In this document: positions 46,890-55,446 of the stretch, one piece after another | How positions within the stretch are numbered: the stretch's first letter is position 1 | Layout of the letters: every line of letters begins with the position of its first letter | Assembly: GCA_963846925.1 (NCBI GenBank) | Contig: CAWJXW010000016.1 | Coordinates: 372,001-436,000 of the forward strand | From: JAQBQB01 sp963846925 | GTDB lineage: Bacteria > Gemmatimonadota > Gemmatimonadetes > Gemmatimonadales > Gemmatimonadaceae | DNA: 64,000 nucleotides | Direction: 5' to 3' | Made by a program: the position numbers and the translations under genes | Notes under the pieces: model-generated | The model's input: the letters and a program-made list of their open reading frames with translations, nothing else | What the model was told of the DNA's origin: nothing | The model's database searches: none

Positions 46890-48734
46890 ATGCCCCCGCT
46901 CGTCCACCTCGCCGTGGCTCAAATCAAGCCGCGGAAAGGCGATTACCGCGGCAATCTCGAGCGGCTGAAAGCGGTCTTCGCCCAAGTCGACCAGCTCAGA
47001 CCTCGACCGAACGTGCTCTGTTTGGCCGAGAGCGCGCTCACCGGATACTTCCTCGAGGGCGGCGTTCGCGACAGCGCGGTCACCGCCGGCACGCTCGCCG
47101 CGGATCTCGACGCCGTCTACCGAAGCGCCGTCACATCGCCCGGTCCGATCGATGTGACGCTCGGCTTCTACGAAGTATGGAACAACAAGCTGTACAACAG
47201 TGCGATGTACGTCACACTGGGCGCGGGCGAGCCGAAGATCGCGCACGTCCATCGGAAGGTGTTCCTTCCCACGTACGGGCTGTTCGACGAGGAGCGCTTC
47301 GTCGAGAGGGGGCGCGAGGTCCGAGCGTTCGACACGCCCTGGGGGCGAGCGGCCTTGCTCGTCTGCGAGGACGCGTGGCACAGCCTCACGGCGACGATCG
47401 CCGCGCTCGACGGCGCGCAGATCATCTTCGTTTGCGCGGCGGCGCCGGCTCGTGGGACTCAGCCCAAGGGCGACGCGGTTCCGGGGCCGGCGAGCGTGAG
47501 CCGCTGGGATCGGCTGATTCGCGACATCGCGGACGAGCACGGCGTTTTCGTCTCACTGTCGTGCCTGGTGGGGAGTGAGGGCGGCAAAGTCTTCCCTGGC
47601 GGATCGTTGGTGGCCGGACCGTCGGGCGACGTGCGGGCGCGCGCCCCGCTCTGGGACGAGATGGTCCTCTCGGTCAGCGTGGATCTGTCGGATTGCACGC
47701 GCGCGCGTACGGACATGCCGCTCATCGCCGACCTCGAGACGATGGTGCCGCACCTCAAGCGGAACATCGACGACATCCTGGCCGGCGCGCCGTCCACGCT
47801 CGAGTTCGATCCCGCGGCCCGCGCGCCCGACGATTCGGCGCGCCATGATTCGCGCGCGACCGAGCCGCGCGGGGCGCACGAGCTTCCCGTGATCCAGGTG
47901 GGGGCGACGAGCCACGAGCCGCCCGCGCCGCTCGCCATCGACGCGGCTCTCACCGAGCAGTGGCTCGTCCACTTCATTCGCGACGAGATGGAGCGCCGTC
48001 AATTCAAGCGCGCCGTCGTCGGCGTCTCGGGCGGCGTCGATTCGGCTGTGACGGCATATCTCGCGGCGCGCGCGCTCGGCCCGAAGAGCGTGATCGGCGT
48101 GCGGATGCCGTATCGCTCGTCGAGTCGCGAAAGCCTCGATCATGCGCAGCTCGTCATCGACGCGCTCGGCATCGAATCGCGCACGATCGACATCACGCCG
48201 GCGGTCGACGGCTACCTCTGTCACGAACCCGACGCGGACGGCGGGCGCCGAGGAAACGTGATGGCCCGGATGCGGATGATCACGCTGTTCGATCTCGCGG
48301 CGAAGCACCACGCGATTCCGCTCGGCACAGGCAACAAGACAGAGCGGCTCTTCGGCTATTTTACCTGGCACGCCGACGATTCACCGCCGATCAACCCGCT
48401 CGGCGATCTGTTCAAGACGCAAGTGTGGGCGCTCGCCAGGCATCTGGGCGTGCCGGACGTGATCGTCTCGAAGCCGCCGACGGCTGACCTTGTCGTCGGA
48501 CAGACCGACGAGGGGGACTTCGGCATCAGCTACAAGAAGGCGGACGAGATTCTGAATTGGCTGGTCGGGGGATTTCAGCCGGACGAACTGGTCGCGCGCG
48601 GATTCGACGCGAAGGAAGTGGAGATCGTTCGTCGGCGTGTGGCGAGCACGCACTGGAAGCGGCGCTTGCCGACGGTGGCGATGCTCAGCCCGACGGCGAT
48701 CGGCGAATCGTACCTGCGCCCCGTGGACTATTAG
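46890..48734 (+). CDS. nadE: Glutamine-dependent NAD+ synthetase
   Basis: The final step of NAD biosynthesis: deamido-NAD + ATP + glutamine. The 614-residue protein joins an N-terminal nitrilase-fold glutaminase (Glu in CLAESALTGY, Lys in HRKVFLPTYGLFDE, Cys in LLVCEDAWH) to a C-terminal NAD synthetase with the ATP loop VVGVSGGVDSAVTAYLAA and PLGTGNKTERLFGYFTWHAD. ATG 46890 gives the expected N-terminus (LVHLAVAQIKPRKGD). Its stop TAG overlaps the convergent HNH stop as TTAG. Confidence 0.95.
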   Translation: MPPLVHLAVAQIKPRKGDYRGNLERLKAVFAQVDQLRPRPNVLCLAESALTGYFLEGGVRDSAVTAGTLAADLDAVYRSAVTSPGPIDVTLGFYEVWNNKLYNSAMYVTLGAGEPKIAHVHRKVFLPTYGLFDEERFVERGREVRAFDTPWGRAALLVCEDAWHSLTATIAALDGAQIIFVCAAAPARGTQPKGDAVPGPASVSRWDRLIRDIADEHGVFVSLSCLVGSEGGKVFPGGSLVAGPSGDVRARAPLWDEMVLSVSVDLSDCTRARTDMPLIADLETMVPHLKRNIDDILAGAPSTLEFDPAARAPDDSARHDSRATEPRGAHELPVIQVGATSHEPPAPLAIDAALTEQWLVHFIRDEMERRQFKRAVVGVSGGVDSAVTAYLAARALGPKSVIGVRMPYRSSSRESLDHAQLVIDALGIESRTIDITPAVDGYLCHEPDADGGRRGNVMARMRMITLFDLAAKHHAIPLGTGNKTERLFGYFTWHADDSPPINPLGDLFKTQVWALARHLGVPDVIVSKPPTADLVVGQTDEGDFGISYKKADEILNWLVGGFQPDELVARGFDAKEVEIVRRRVASTHWKRRLPTVAMLSPTAIGESYLRPVDY

Positions 48735-49075
48735 GCCACCTGCTGTTCCGCGCGGGCGAACGCGAGGCTCACAGCGCGCTTCGCGCAGCGTTTCAGCGCG
48801 CGGTGCACCGCGCGCGCGTGTGCGATGAAGTTGAGCCCCGCCCACGGATGGCGCGCGAAGAATTCAGTCGGCAGCAGATCGCCTTTCAGGCGATTGCACC
48901 GCGCGCAGGCGAGGACGACGTTGCCGGGAGCGTTCGCGCCGCCGTGGGCGAGCGGATGGACGTGGTCGAGGGTCGCCGCGTCGAACTCGAGGAGTGAACC
49001 GCAATAGACGCAGCGACGGTCGCAGTCCCGCATCGCCGCGCGCTTGATGGCTCGCTTCTGGCGGCCCGCGGACAC
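48731..49075 (-). CDS. HNH endonuclease domain protein
   Basis: A small nuclease-like protein of about 114 residues. RRCVYCGSLLEFDAATLDHV then HPLAHGGANAPGNVVLACAR and CNRLKGD show the two zinc-binding C-x-x-C pairs and the DH..N..H metal/catalytic core of HNH_5-type domains. GTG 49075 follows GAGAAAGA; an ATG at 49033 would remove the basic N-terminal stretch. The basic flanks (GRQKRAIKRA, VHRALKRCAKRA) fit DNA binding. Such single-domain HNH proteins are common; the role is unclear. Confidence 0.78.
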   Translation of the reverse strand: MSAGRQKRAIKRAAMRDCDRRCVYCGSLLEFDAATLDHVHPLAHGGANAPGNVVLACARCNRLKGDLLPTEFFARHPWAGLNFIAHARAVHRALKRCAKRAVSLAFARAEQQVA

Positions 49076-49154
49076 GTTCTTTCTCGGGCGCGATCCGCGT
49101 GGTAGGCGCGGCAGGGACCCGTGGTCGACCTGCCCACGGCCGTGCCGTGCGGTG

Positions 49155-49808
49155 CTACTCGTCGCTGCCTGGTTCTTTCGACTCTGAGGACGACTCAGGG
49201 ACGACCTCTCCATGCGCACCTTCGCGCGGCTGCCACCCGTCGGCCTGGGACGTTGGCCCACGAACGCGGCTCCGTTCGGCGCGCTCCGGACTTGACCTCA
49301 TAGGGCCTGACTCCTCGAACACCGGAATCGCAACGTTGCGGTCCATCGCGGCCGCGGTGACCGGATCTCGCAAGGCGGCGATGATGCGGGCGGCGTAGGC
49401 GTCGAGGATGGTCCGGTCGGGCATCACCGACCCGCCGAACGGCAGCGGAATGTCGAATCCGTCGCCTTCGCGACGCGGAATGATGTGGACGTGGTAGTGT
49501 GGCTCGTCCTGGCCGGCCGCCGTCCCGCTGTTGACGACGATGTTCAGCGCCTCAGTGCCCGAAACCCGCCGAATGGCCGCACCCAGATCGATCGTGAGCT
49601 TGAACAGGTGGAGCGCCAGGTCCCGCGGTATGTCCGCGACCGACTCGTAGTGCTCACGCGGCACGACGAGAACGTGTCCGTTGTTCACCGGCTGCACGTC
49701 CATGAACGCGATGGCCAGCGAATCCTCGTGGCAGATCGACACCTCAGCGGCGCCATGGATCATGTCACAAAACGTGCAATGGGGGAGCCTGCGCTTGATC
49801 ATGATCAT
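49155..49808 (-). CDS. HIT family protein with C-terminal extension
   Basis: A nucleotide hydrolase or transferase of the histidine triad family. CTFCDMIHG gives the zinc-type N-terminus, FMDVQPVNNGHVLVVPREHY the conserved strand pair, and EPHYHVHIIPRREGD the H-x-H-x-H active site. The HIT domain ends near residue 140; about 75 further residues (RSSPERAERSRVRGPTSQ to ESSSESKEPGSDE) are polar and low complexity, unusual for this family. ATG 49808 is chosen from two close ATGs. Typical activities are AMP-lysine or dinucleoside polyphosphate cleavage. Confidence 0.88.
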   Translation of the reverse strand: MIMIKRRLPHCTFCDMIHGAAEVSICHEDSLAIAFMDVQPVNNGHVLVVPREHYESVADIPRDLALHLFKLTIDLGAAIRRVSGTEALNIVVNSGTAAGQDEPHYHVHIIPRREGDGFDIPLPFGGSVMPDRTILDAYAARIIAALRDPVTAAAMDRNVAIPVFEESGPMRSSPERAERSRVRGPTSQADGWQPREGAHGEVVPESSSESKEPGSDE

Positions 49809-49925
49809 GCCTGTCTCGAGATGTGCCTGCTCGTCTTAGCGCAGATCGGGTGCCAGCGCCGAGCACGATGCGGCGCGCTCGCGCCGCGACGTTCCTAAAG
49901 CCACGCCGGAGCTTATTTTCCGTGC

Positions 49926-52031
49926 ATGGCCACAACGACCAAAGCCGAGCGCAAGACCGCCGGATTAACGCGCGATCAGCTGATGGACGCGTACCGCACC
50001 ATGTACCTGTCGCGTCGACTCGACGATCGCGAGCTACAGCTCAAGCGCCAGAACAAGATCTTCTTCCAGATCTCGAGCGCGGGACACGAAGCGGTGATGA
50101 CCGCCGCCGGACTGGTGCTCAAGCCGACGTACGACTGGTTCTACCTCTACTATCGCGATCGCGCGCTGTGTCTCCAGCTCGGCATGACGCCGGAGGAGAT
50201 GCTGCTTTCAGCGGTCGGGGCCGCGAGCGATCCGAACTCCGGCGGCCGGCAGATGCCGAGCCACTGGGGACACAAGAAGCTCAACATCGTGTCCACGTCG
50301 TCGCCCACTGGAACGCAGTTCCTGCAAGCGATCGGTTCCGCCGAAGCCGTGCTGCGGGCGAGCCAGCTCGGCATGAAGGACGGTTTCGAGACCGATGAAG
50401 TGGTGCTGTGCACCACCGGCGACGGCACGACGAGCGAAGGCGAGTTCTGGGAGTCGTTGAACGGCGCCTGCAATCTCAAGCTGCCGGTCGTGTACCTCGT
50501 CGAAGACAACGGCTACGCGATCTCCGTCCCGGTGGAGGTCAACACCGCCGGCGGAAGCATCTCGAAGCTCGTCGCGTCGTTCCCCGGGTTGTACATCGAG
50601 GAAGTCGACGGATGCGACCTGGTCGCCAGCCACGAGGCGCTGCAGCGCGCCGTCGACTACGCGCGGCAGCGCAAAGGGCCGGCGCTCGTCCACGCGCACG
50701 TGATTCGACCGTACTCGCACTCTCAGTCGGACGACGAGGTGATGTACCGGCCGCCCGAGGAGCGCGACGCAGACGCGGCGCGCGACCCGCTCACGACCTT
50801 CCCCGCCTGGCTCGTCGCGCAGGGACACGCCACCGAGGCGCAGCTCGAGAAGATCCGCGAGGAGTCCGACGCGGTGGTGCTCGCCGCGACCGACGCGGCG
50901 CTCGCGGCCGAACAGCCCGGACCGGAGACCGTCGAGCGCTTCGTCTATTCGCCCGACATCGACCCGACGAGCGAGCAGTTCGATACCGAGGACGACCCGC
51001 AGTTCTCGGGCAACGAGACGACGATGGTCGATCTCCTCAACGCCTGCATGCGGGACGAGATGCGGCGCGATGAGAAGATTCTCATCTTCGGCGAAGACGT
51101 CGCCGACGTGTCGCGCGAGAAGTACCTGGGCAAGGTCAAGGGCAAGGGCGGTGTGTTCAAGGTGACATGGGGCCTCCAGAAGGAGTTCGGCGCCGCGCGC
51201 GTCTACAATTCGCCGCTGGCCGAAGCGACGATCGTCGGACGCGCCGTCGGGTTGGCCATTCGCGGATTCAAGCCCGTCGTCGAGGTGCAGTTCTTCGACT
51301 ACATCTGGCCGGCGTTCATGCAGATCCGCGACGAGCTGGCGACGATGCGCTGGCGCTCGAACGGCGACTTCTCGGCTCCGGTGGTCATCCGCACGACGTA
51401 CGGCGGCTACATCCGCGGCGCGGTCTACCACTCGCAGACGGGCGCGTCGCTGTTCACGCACACGCCCGGACTCCGCGTCGTGTGCCCGGCGACGGCGCTC
51501 GACGCCAACGGACTGCTCCGGACGGCCATCCGCTGCGACGACCCGGTGCTCTTCCTCGAGCACAAGCATCTCTACCGGCAGACGTACAACAAGGCCGCCT
51601 ATCCGGGCGCCAACTTCATGATTCCCTTCGGCAAGGCGAAAGTCGTGCGCGAAGGGACCGACGTCACCATCGTGACGTACGGCGCGACGGTGCAGCGCTC
51701 GTTCGCGGCGGCCAACCAGCTCGCCGAGGAAGGGCTGTCCGTCGAGGTCATCGACTTACGGACGCTGTCGCCGTGGGACCAGGACGCGGTCTACGAGTCC
51801 GTCAAGAAGACGAACCGCGCGATCGTGGTCTATGAGGATTCGCTGTCGTGGGGTTATGGGGCCGAGATCGCCGCGCGCATCGCCGACGACTGCTTCCCGT
51901 GGCTCGACGCGCCGGTCAAGCGGGTCGCGTCCACCGACACCTTCGTCGGCTACGCGCCGCGCCTCGAGGACGCGATCCTCCCGCAGGTCGACGACGTCAA
52001 GCGCGCCTGCGAGGAGATCGCCCGCTTCTAG
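49926..52031 (+). CDS. Fused 2-oxoisovalerate dehydrogenase E1 (alpha + beta)
   Basis: The thiamine-diphosphate-dependent E1 of a branched-chain 2-oxoacid dehydrogenase complex, with both chains in one 701-residue protein. The alpha half (about 1-340) has FYLYYRDRALCLQLGMTPEE and the ThDP motif GDGTTSEGEFWESLNGACNL; the beta half (about 365-701) has EDVADVSREKYLGKVKGKGG, NSPLAEATIVGRAVGLAIRG, and EVIDLRTLSPWDQDAV. Such fusions are known in Bacteroidetes, Gemmatimonadota and relatives. ATG 49926 has no strong ribosome site. E2 and E3 genes are not adjacent. It feeds branched-chain amino acid degradation or branched fatty acid synthesis. Confidence 0.94.
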   Translation: MATTTKAERKTAGLTRDQLMDAYRTMYLSRRLDDRELQLKRQNKIFFQISSAGHEAVMTAAGLVLKPTYDWFYLYYRDRALCLQLGMTPEEMLLSAVGAASDPNSGGRQMPSHWGHKKLNIVSTSSPTGTQFLQAIGSAEAVLRASQLGMKDGFETDEVVLCTTGDGTTSEGEFWESLNGACNLKLPVVYLVEDNGYAISVPVEVNTAGGSISKLVASFPGLYIEEVDGCDLVASHEALQRAVDYARQRKGPALVHAHVIRPYSHSQSDDEVMYRPPEERDADAARDPLTTFPAWLVAQGHATEAQLEKIREESDAVVLAATDAALAAEQPGPETVERFVYSPDIDPTSEQFDTEDDPQFSGNETTMVDLLNACMRDEMRRDEKILIFGEDVADVSREKYLGKVKGKGGVFKVTWGLQKEFGAARVYNSPLAEATIVGRAVGLAIRGFKPVVEVQFFDYIWPAFMQIRDELATMRWRSNGDFSAPVVIRTTYGGYIRGAVYHSQTGASLFTHTPGLRVVCPATALDANGLLRTAIRCDDPVLFLEHKHLYRQTYNKAAYPGANFMIPFGKAKVVREGTDVTIVTYGATVQRSFAAANQLAEEGLSVEVIDLRTLSPWDQDAVYESVKKTNRAIVVYEDSLSWGYGAEIAARIADDCFPWLDAPVKRVASTDTFVGYAPRLEDAILPQVDDVKRACEEIARF

Positions 52032-52037
52032 CGTTCT

Positions 52038-52901
52038 CTAATGGCCTGACGGGAAGGGCGACGCGCCTCGCGTGTAGTCCGACGGCACGACGAAGAGGCT
52101 CTCGGCCACCGGCGCCCGCTTGACGTTCGACATCTCCGACGTCATGTCGAGCCCCATGTTGCCTGCGCCGGCGGCGTCGGAGCTCGTCGCTATTTTGACA
52201 CGAACGGCCGAGCCGGTCAGATGCCGCGAGATCGAGTCGATTTTCACTGCCAGCTCCTTGAATTGCGGCAACGCGCTCATGTTCTGACTGCCGCCGCCTA
52301 GTTGGCCGGCTTGCTGCAGCGGACTCAGGCCGAGTCCGGGGACCGTCGCCATCCAGTATTCGTTCGTCGCCTGGCTTTTCATCTGCTGGCTCACGCCCAT
52401 GCCGTCGAGCGTGATCGTGTAGCTGACGGTCTGCCTGTAGTGGCGCGTCGGATATCCGGCGATCGTGTCGGTGCCGGGAAGCGTGTCGAACTTGAGCGCC
52501 ATGTCGCCGAGCGTGATCGACATGCCCATCGCTTGCATCTGCTCGAGCATCTTGTTGGGGAAGTCCAACGGAATGGGGACGAATTCCTTCTTGCTCGGAT
52601 GGACGACGGTGATCCCCGTCGAATCGAAGAGCATGTAGTCGCCCTTTTCGGCGAGCGGCGGCAGCGCGCCGTCGACGATGTCGATTCGCAGGCGCTTGCC
52701 GAGGGCGAACCCGCGTCCCGAATACCCGGGAGCCATCCCGGAGAGCGCCGCGCTCATGGCGCCGCTGACCGAGATCACGGTCTTCACGTCGAACTCGACG
52801 CCGGACTGCTGCGCGGCGATGGAAGCCGGAGCGAAGGGCATCGCGATGGCCAGCAACGTCGTCGAGACACGCGTCCGCGCACGAACGAATGGACGAACCA
52901 T
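52038..52901 (-). CDS. Exported DUF4412-like hypothetical protein
   Basis: A 287-residue exported protein. The signal peptide ends MPFAPASIAAQQ. The mature part (GKRLRIDIVDGALPPLAEKG, DYMLFDSTGITVVHPSKKEF, TDTIAGYPTRHYRQTVSYTI) resembles DUF4412-type envelope proteins that share LolA-like features, without a known function. ATG 52901 is chosen. It converges on the E1 gene and lies just downstream of the amidohydrolase on the same strand, 21 bases after that gene's start side of transcription ends, so the two may be cotranscribed. Confidence 0.75.
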   Translation of the reverse strand: MVRPFVRARTRVSTTLLAIAMPFAPASIAAQQSGVEFDVKTVISVSGAMSAALSGMAPGYSGRGFALGKRLRIDIVDGALPPLAEKGDYMLFDSTGITVVHPSKKEFVPIPLDFPNKMLEQMQAMGMSITLGDMALKFDTLPGTDTIAGYPTRHYRQTVSYTITLDGMGVSQQMKSQATNEYWMATVPGLGLSPLQQAGQLGGGSQNMSALPQFKELAVKIDSISRHLTGSAVRVKIATSSDAAGAGNMGLDMTSEMSNVKRAPVAESLFVVPSDYTRGASPFPSGH

Positions 52902-52921
52902 TGAGAACTCTCCAGCCGCAA

Positions 52922-54530
52922 TCAGAGTGACGAATGCACAACGCGACCGCCTACGACGGTCATCAGCACGCTCGCGTCACGAATCGTTTCGGGGGCGATC
53001 CGCGTGAGGTCGCGGTCCAACATCACGAAATCCGCGAGCATGCCGCTCGCCAGCTTCCCCGTGTCCGACTCGGCAAACGACGCGTAGGCGGCGTCGCTCG
53101 TGTACGCCCGCAGCGCCTCCTCCACGGTAATACGCTGTTCCGGATGCCATCCGGCCAGGATGCGCGCCGTCGAGCGTCCGGCGGGTGACCGCGGCGTAGA
53201 TCCCTTCGAGCGGGGTCGGAGGAGCGACGAACCAGTCGCTCCCGAAGGCGACGCGCGCCCGCGCATCGAGCAGCGATCGGAACGCGTACGTCCATTTTGC
53301 CCGCTCGACGCCGATGACGCGCTCGGCCCACCGTCCATCGTCGATCGCGTGATACGGCTGCATGCTCGCGATGACACCCAACGCGGCGAAGCGCGGGATG
53401 TCGGGCGGCGAGAGATGTTGCGCGTGCTCGATGCGGAACCGGCGGTCCCTCGGACCGTTCTCGCGTGCGACCCGCTCGAAGACGTCGAGCTGCGTCCGGA
53501 TCGCGCGGTCGCCGATCGCATGAACGATCATCTGGAGCCCGGCGCGGTCGGCGCCCGACGTCCAGCGATAGAGATCGTCCGGCGTGTTCACGAAGAGCCC
53601 GCAGTCGTTCGGCGCGTCGTCAAAAGGCTCCAACATCGCGGCCGTGTGCGAGCCGAGCGATCCGTCGACGAATCCCTTGAGCGCGCCGATCCTGAGCCAT
53701 GCGTCGCCGGATCCGCGCGCGGCGACCGTGTCGCGCAGGCGCTCCCACGTCGCAATCGGTACGGCCGCGTAGATGCGCGTGCCGAGCCGCGCCGCGTGGT
53801 GCGCTCTCTCGAATACCGCGAGGTCGGCCCACGTCCCCATGTGATGCACGGACGTGACGCCGCGCTCGCCGACGTATCGCATCGCGGCATCGAGCGCGCG
53901 ATCCTCCTGTTCTTCAGAGGGAGCGGGGACCGCGCGTGAGACGAGCGACTCGGCGTTGTCCTTGAAGATGCCTGTCGGCTCGCCGTGCTCGTCGCGCACG
54001 ATCGTCCCGCCCTCGACGTCGCTCGTTTCCTTCGTGACTCCGGCCGCCGCGAGCGCGGCGCCATTCGCCAGCAACATGTGCCCGTCGAGGCGTCGGACCC
54101 AGACGGGGTGCGACGGCGTCACCGCGTCGATCCATTCGCGACGAGGCAGTTCCCCGCCCCATCGCTCGTGGTCCCAGTCGCCGTGCGTGATCCATGTGCC
54201 GGGTGGAACCGTCGCCGCGTACGCGGCGATGCGGTCGACGAACTCGCGTGGCGTCCCGGCGTCGCGCAGCTGGACGGACGAGAGCCCGAAGCCGCCCTCG
54301 AGAAAATGAATGTGCGAGTCGATGAAGCCCGGCACGATCATCATCCCGTGCGCGTCGACGACGCGCGTTTCGGCGGAGGCGCGCTTCCGCATCTCGGCGC
54401 TGGACCCGATTCCGACGACGCGATCGACGGCGATGGCGAGACCGTCGGCCCACGGGCGCCGCGGATCTCCCGTCCAGATTCGGGCGTTGACGACGACGAG
54501 CGTCGTGGGGAGCGCGGGCGCGGGGCGCAT
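52922..54530 (-). pseudogene. YtcJ-like metal-dependent amidohydrolase, single frameshift
   Basis: Amidohydrolase family 3 protein of about 535 residues when repaired. The metal site HxH is in IVPGFIDSHIHFLEGGFG; further ligands are visible in VTSVHHMGTWADL, MIVHAIGDRAIRTQLD, RIEHAQHLSPPDI and FGSDWFVAPPTPLEGI. The C-terminus after the break (WHPEQRITVEEALRAYTSDA, SGMLADFVMLDRDLTRIAPE) is intact. A +1 frame change near 53160 separates the two; a sequence error is likely. No signal peptide. Substrates of this group are diverse N-acyl or amide compounds. Confidence 0.85.
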
Positions 54531-54681
54531 CGCCTGTTCTTACCGAGAGGCGCCCGATTGCGCAACGCGAGCGACGGCCGCGTTCGGTTCGCCCCACCGA
54601 CGTGGCGCTGCCGTCGCACTGAGCGCGGCTCGTCACGCGACGCTCGCTACCTGCCGCGCGGCTCGCCAGCATCAACTCGTG

Positions 54682-55446
54682 ATGCAGCGCTCCTTGGCCC
54701 GCCACGTACGCAGGACACGGTCGGTTTCGGCGTGCGTTCTCGCCGCGTGTCTCTCCGCGGCCACGGCCGAACCGCAGCTCTCCGGCACCGGCACACCGAT
54801 CCTGTTCGTCGGCAACAGCCTTACGTACGTGAACGACGTTCCGGGCATCGTCCAAGCGCTCGCCGCGTCGCGCGGCGACTCGTTGGCCGTCGAGACGGTC
54901 GCGTTTCCCGACTTTGCCCTCATCGATCATTGGAACGAGGGGACGGGACGCGGCACCGCGCGCGGCGAGATCGCGAGTGGAAAATGGAAGTTCGTCGTCT
55001 TGCAGCAGGGACCGTCGTCGGTGTCCGTCAACCGCGACACGCTCCGCCTTTCGGCCAAGCTGTTCGCTCCCGGAATCGCCCAATCCGGCGGCGTGCCGGC
55101 GCTCTTCTCGGTGTGGCCGACGAGCGATCGTCTTCAGGATTTTCCCGCAGCGATTCAGTCGTACACGCTCGCCGCGTCGGACGTCGGCGGCGTATTGTTG
55201 CCGGTCGCGTCGGCGTGGCAGGCCGCCTGGCAACGCAATCCCGCGCTTGCGCTCTATTCCGACGGTCTCCACGCGTCGACCGCCGGATCGTACTTGTCCG
55301 CGCTCGCGATCTACGCCGTTCTGTTGCACAAAACGCCGATCGGCTTGCCCTCGTCGCTGACGCTGCGTTCCGGATCGAGGATCGCGGTGGACTCCGCGAC
55401 AGCCGCGATCCTGCAAGCCGCAGCAGCCTCCGTGACCGGATGGTAG
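54682..55446 (+). CDS. Exported SGNH-like hydrolase with GNS in block I
   Basis: A 254-residue exported protein. The signal peptide (SVSACVLAACLSAATAEP) precedes PILFVGNSLTYVNDVPGIVQ, the SGNH block I with GNS in place of GDS, then WKFVVLQQGPSS and the C-terminal YSDGLHASTAGSYLSALAIY holding the Asp/His pair. This pattern is seen in SGNH proteins acting on acetylated or acylated carbohydrates. ATG 54682 is chosen; GTG at 54679 is adjacent. Its stop region overlaps the start of the histidine kinase by seven bases. Confidence 0.82.
   Translation: MQRSLARHVRRTRSVSACVLAACLSAATAEPQLSGTGTPILFVGNSLTYVNDVPGIVQALAASRGDSLAVETVAFPDFALIDHWNEGTGRGTARGEIASGKWKFVVLQQGPSSVSVNRDTLRLSAKLFAPGIAQSGGVPALFSVWPTSDRLQDFPAAIQSYTLAASDVGGVLLPVASAWQAAWQRNPALALYSDGLHASTAGSYLSALAIYAVLLHKTPIGLPSSLTLRSGSRIAVDSATAAILQAAAASVTGW

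Noticed and set aside
53985..55439. Open frame upstream of the fused histidine kinase (continuous from 53985)
   Set aside because: It is antisense to the amidohydrolase and out of frame with the SGNH gene; Arg/Pro-rich translation typical of a GC-rich shadow frame. The kinase starts at ATG 55440.
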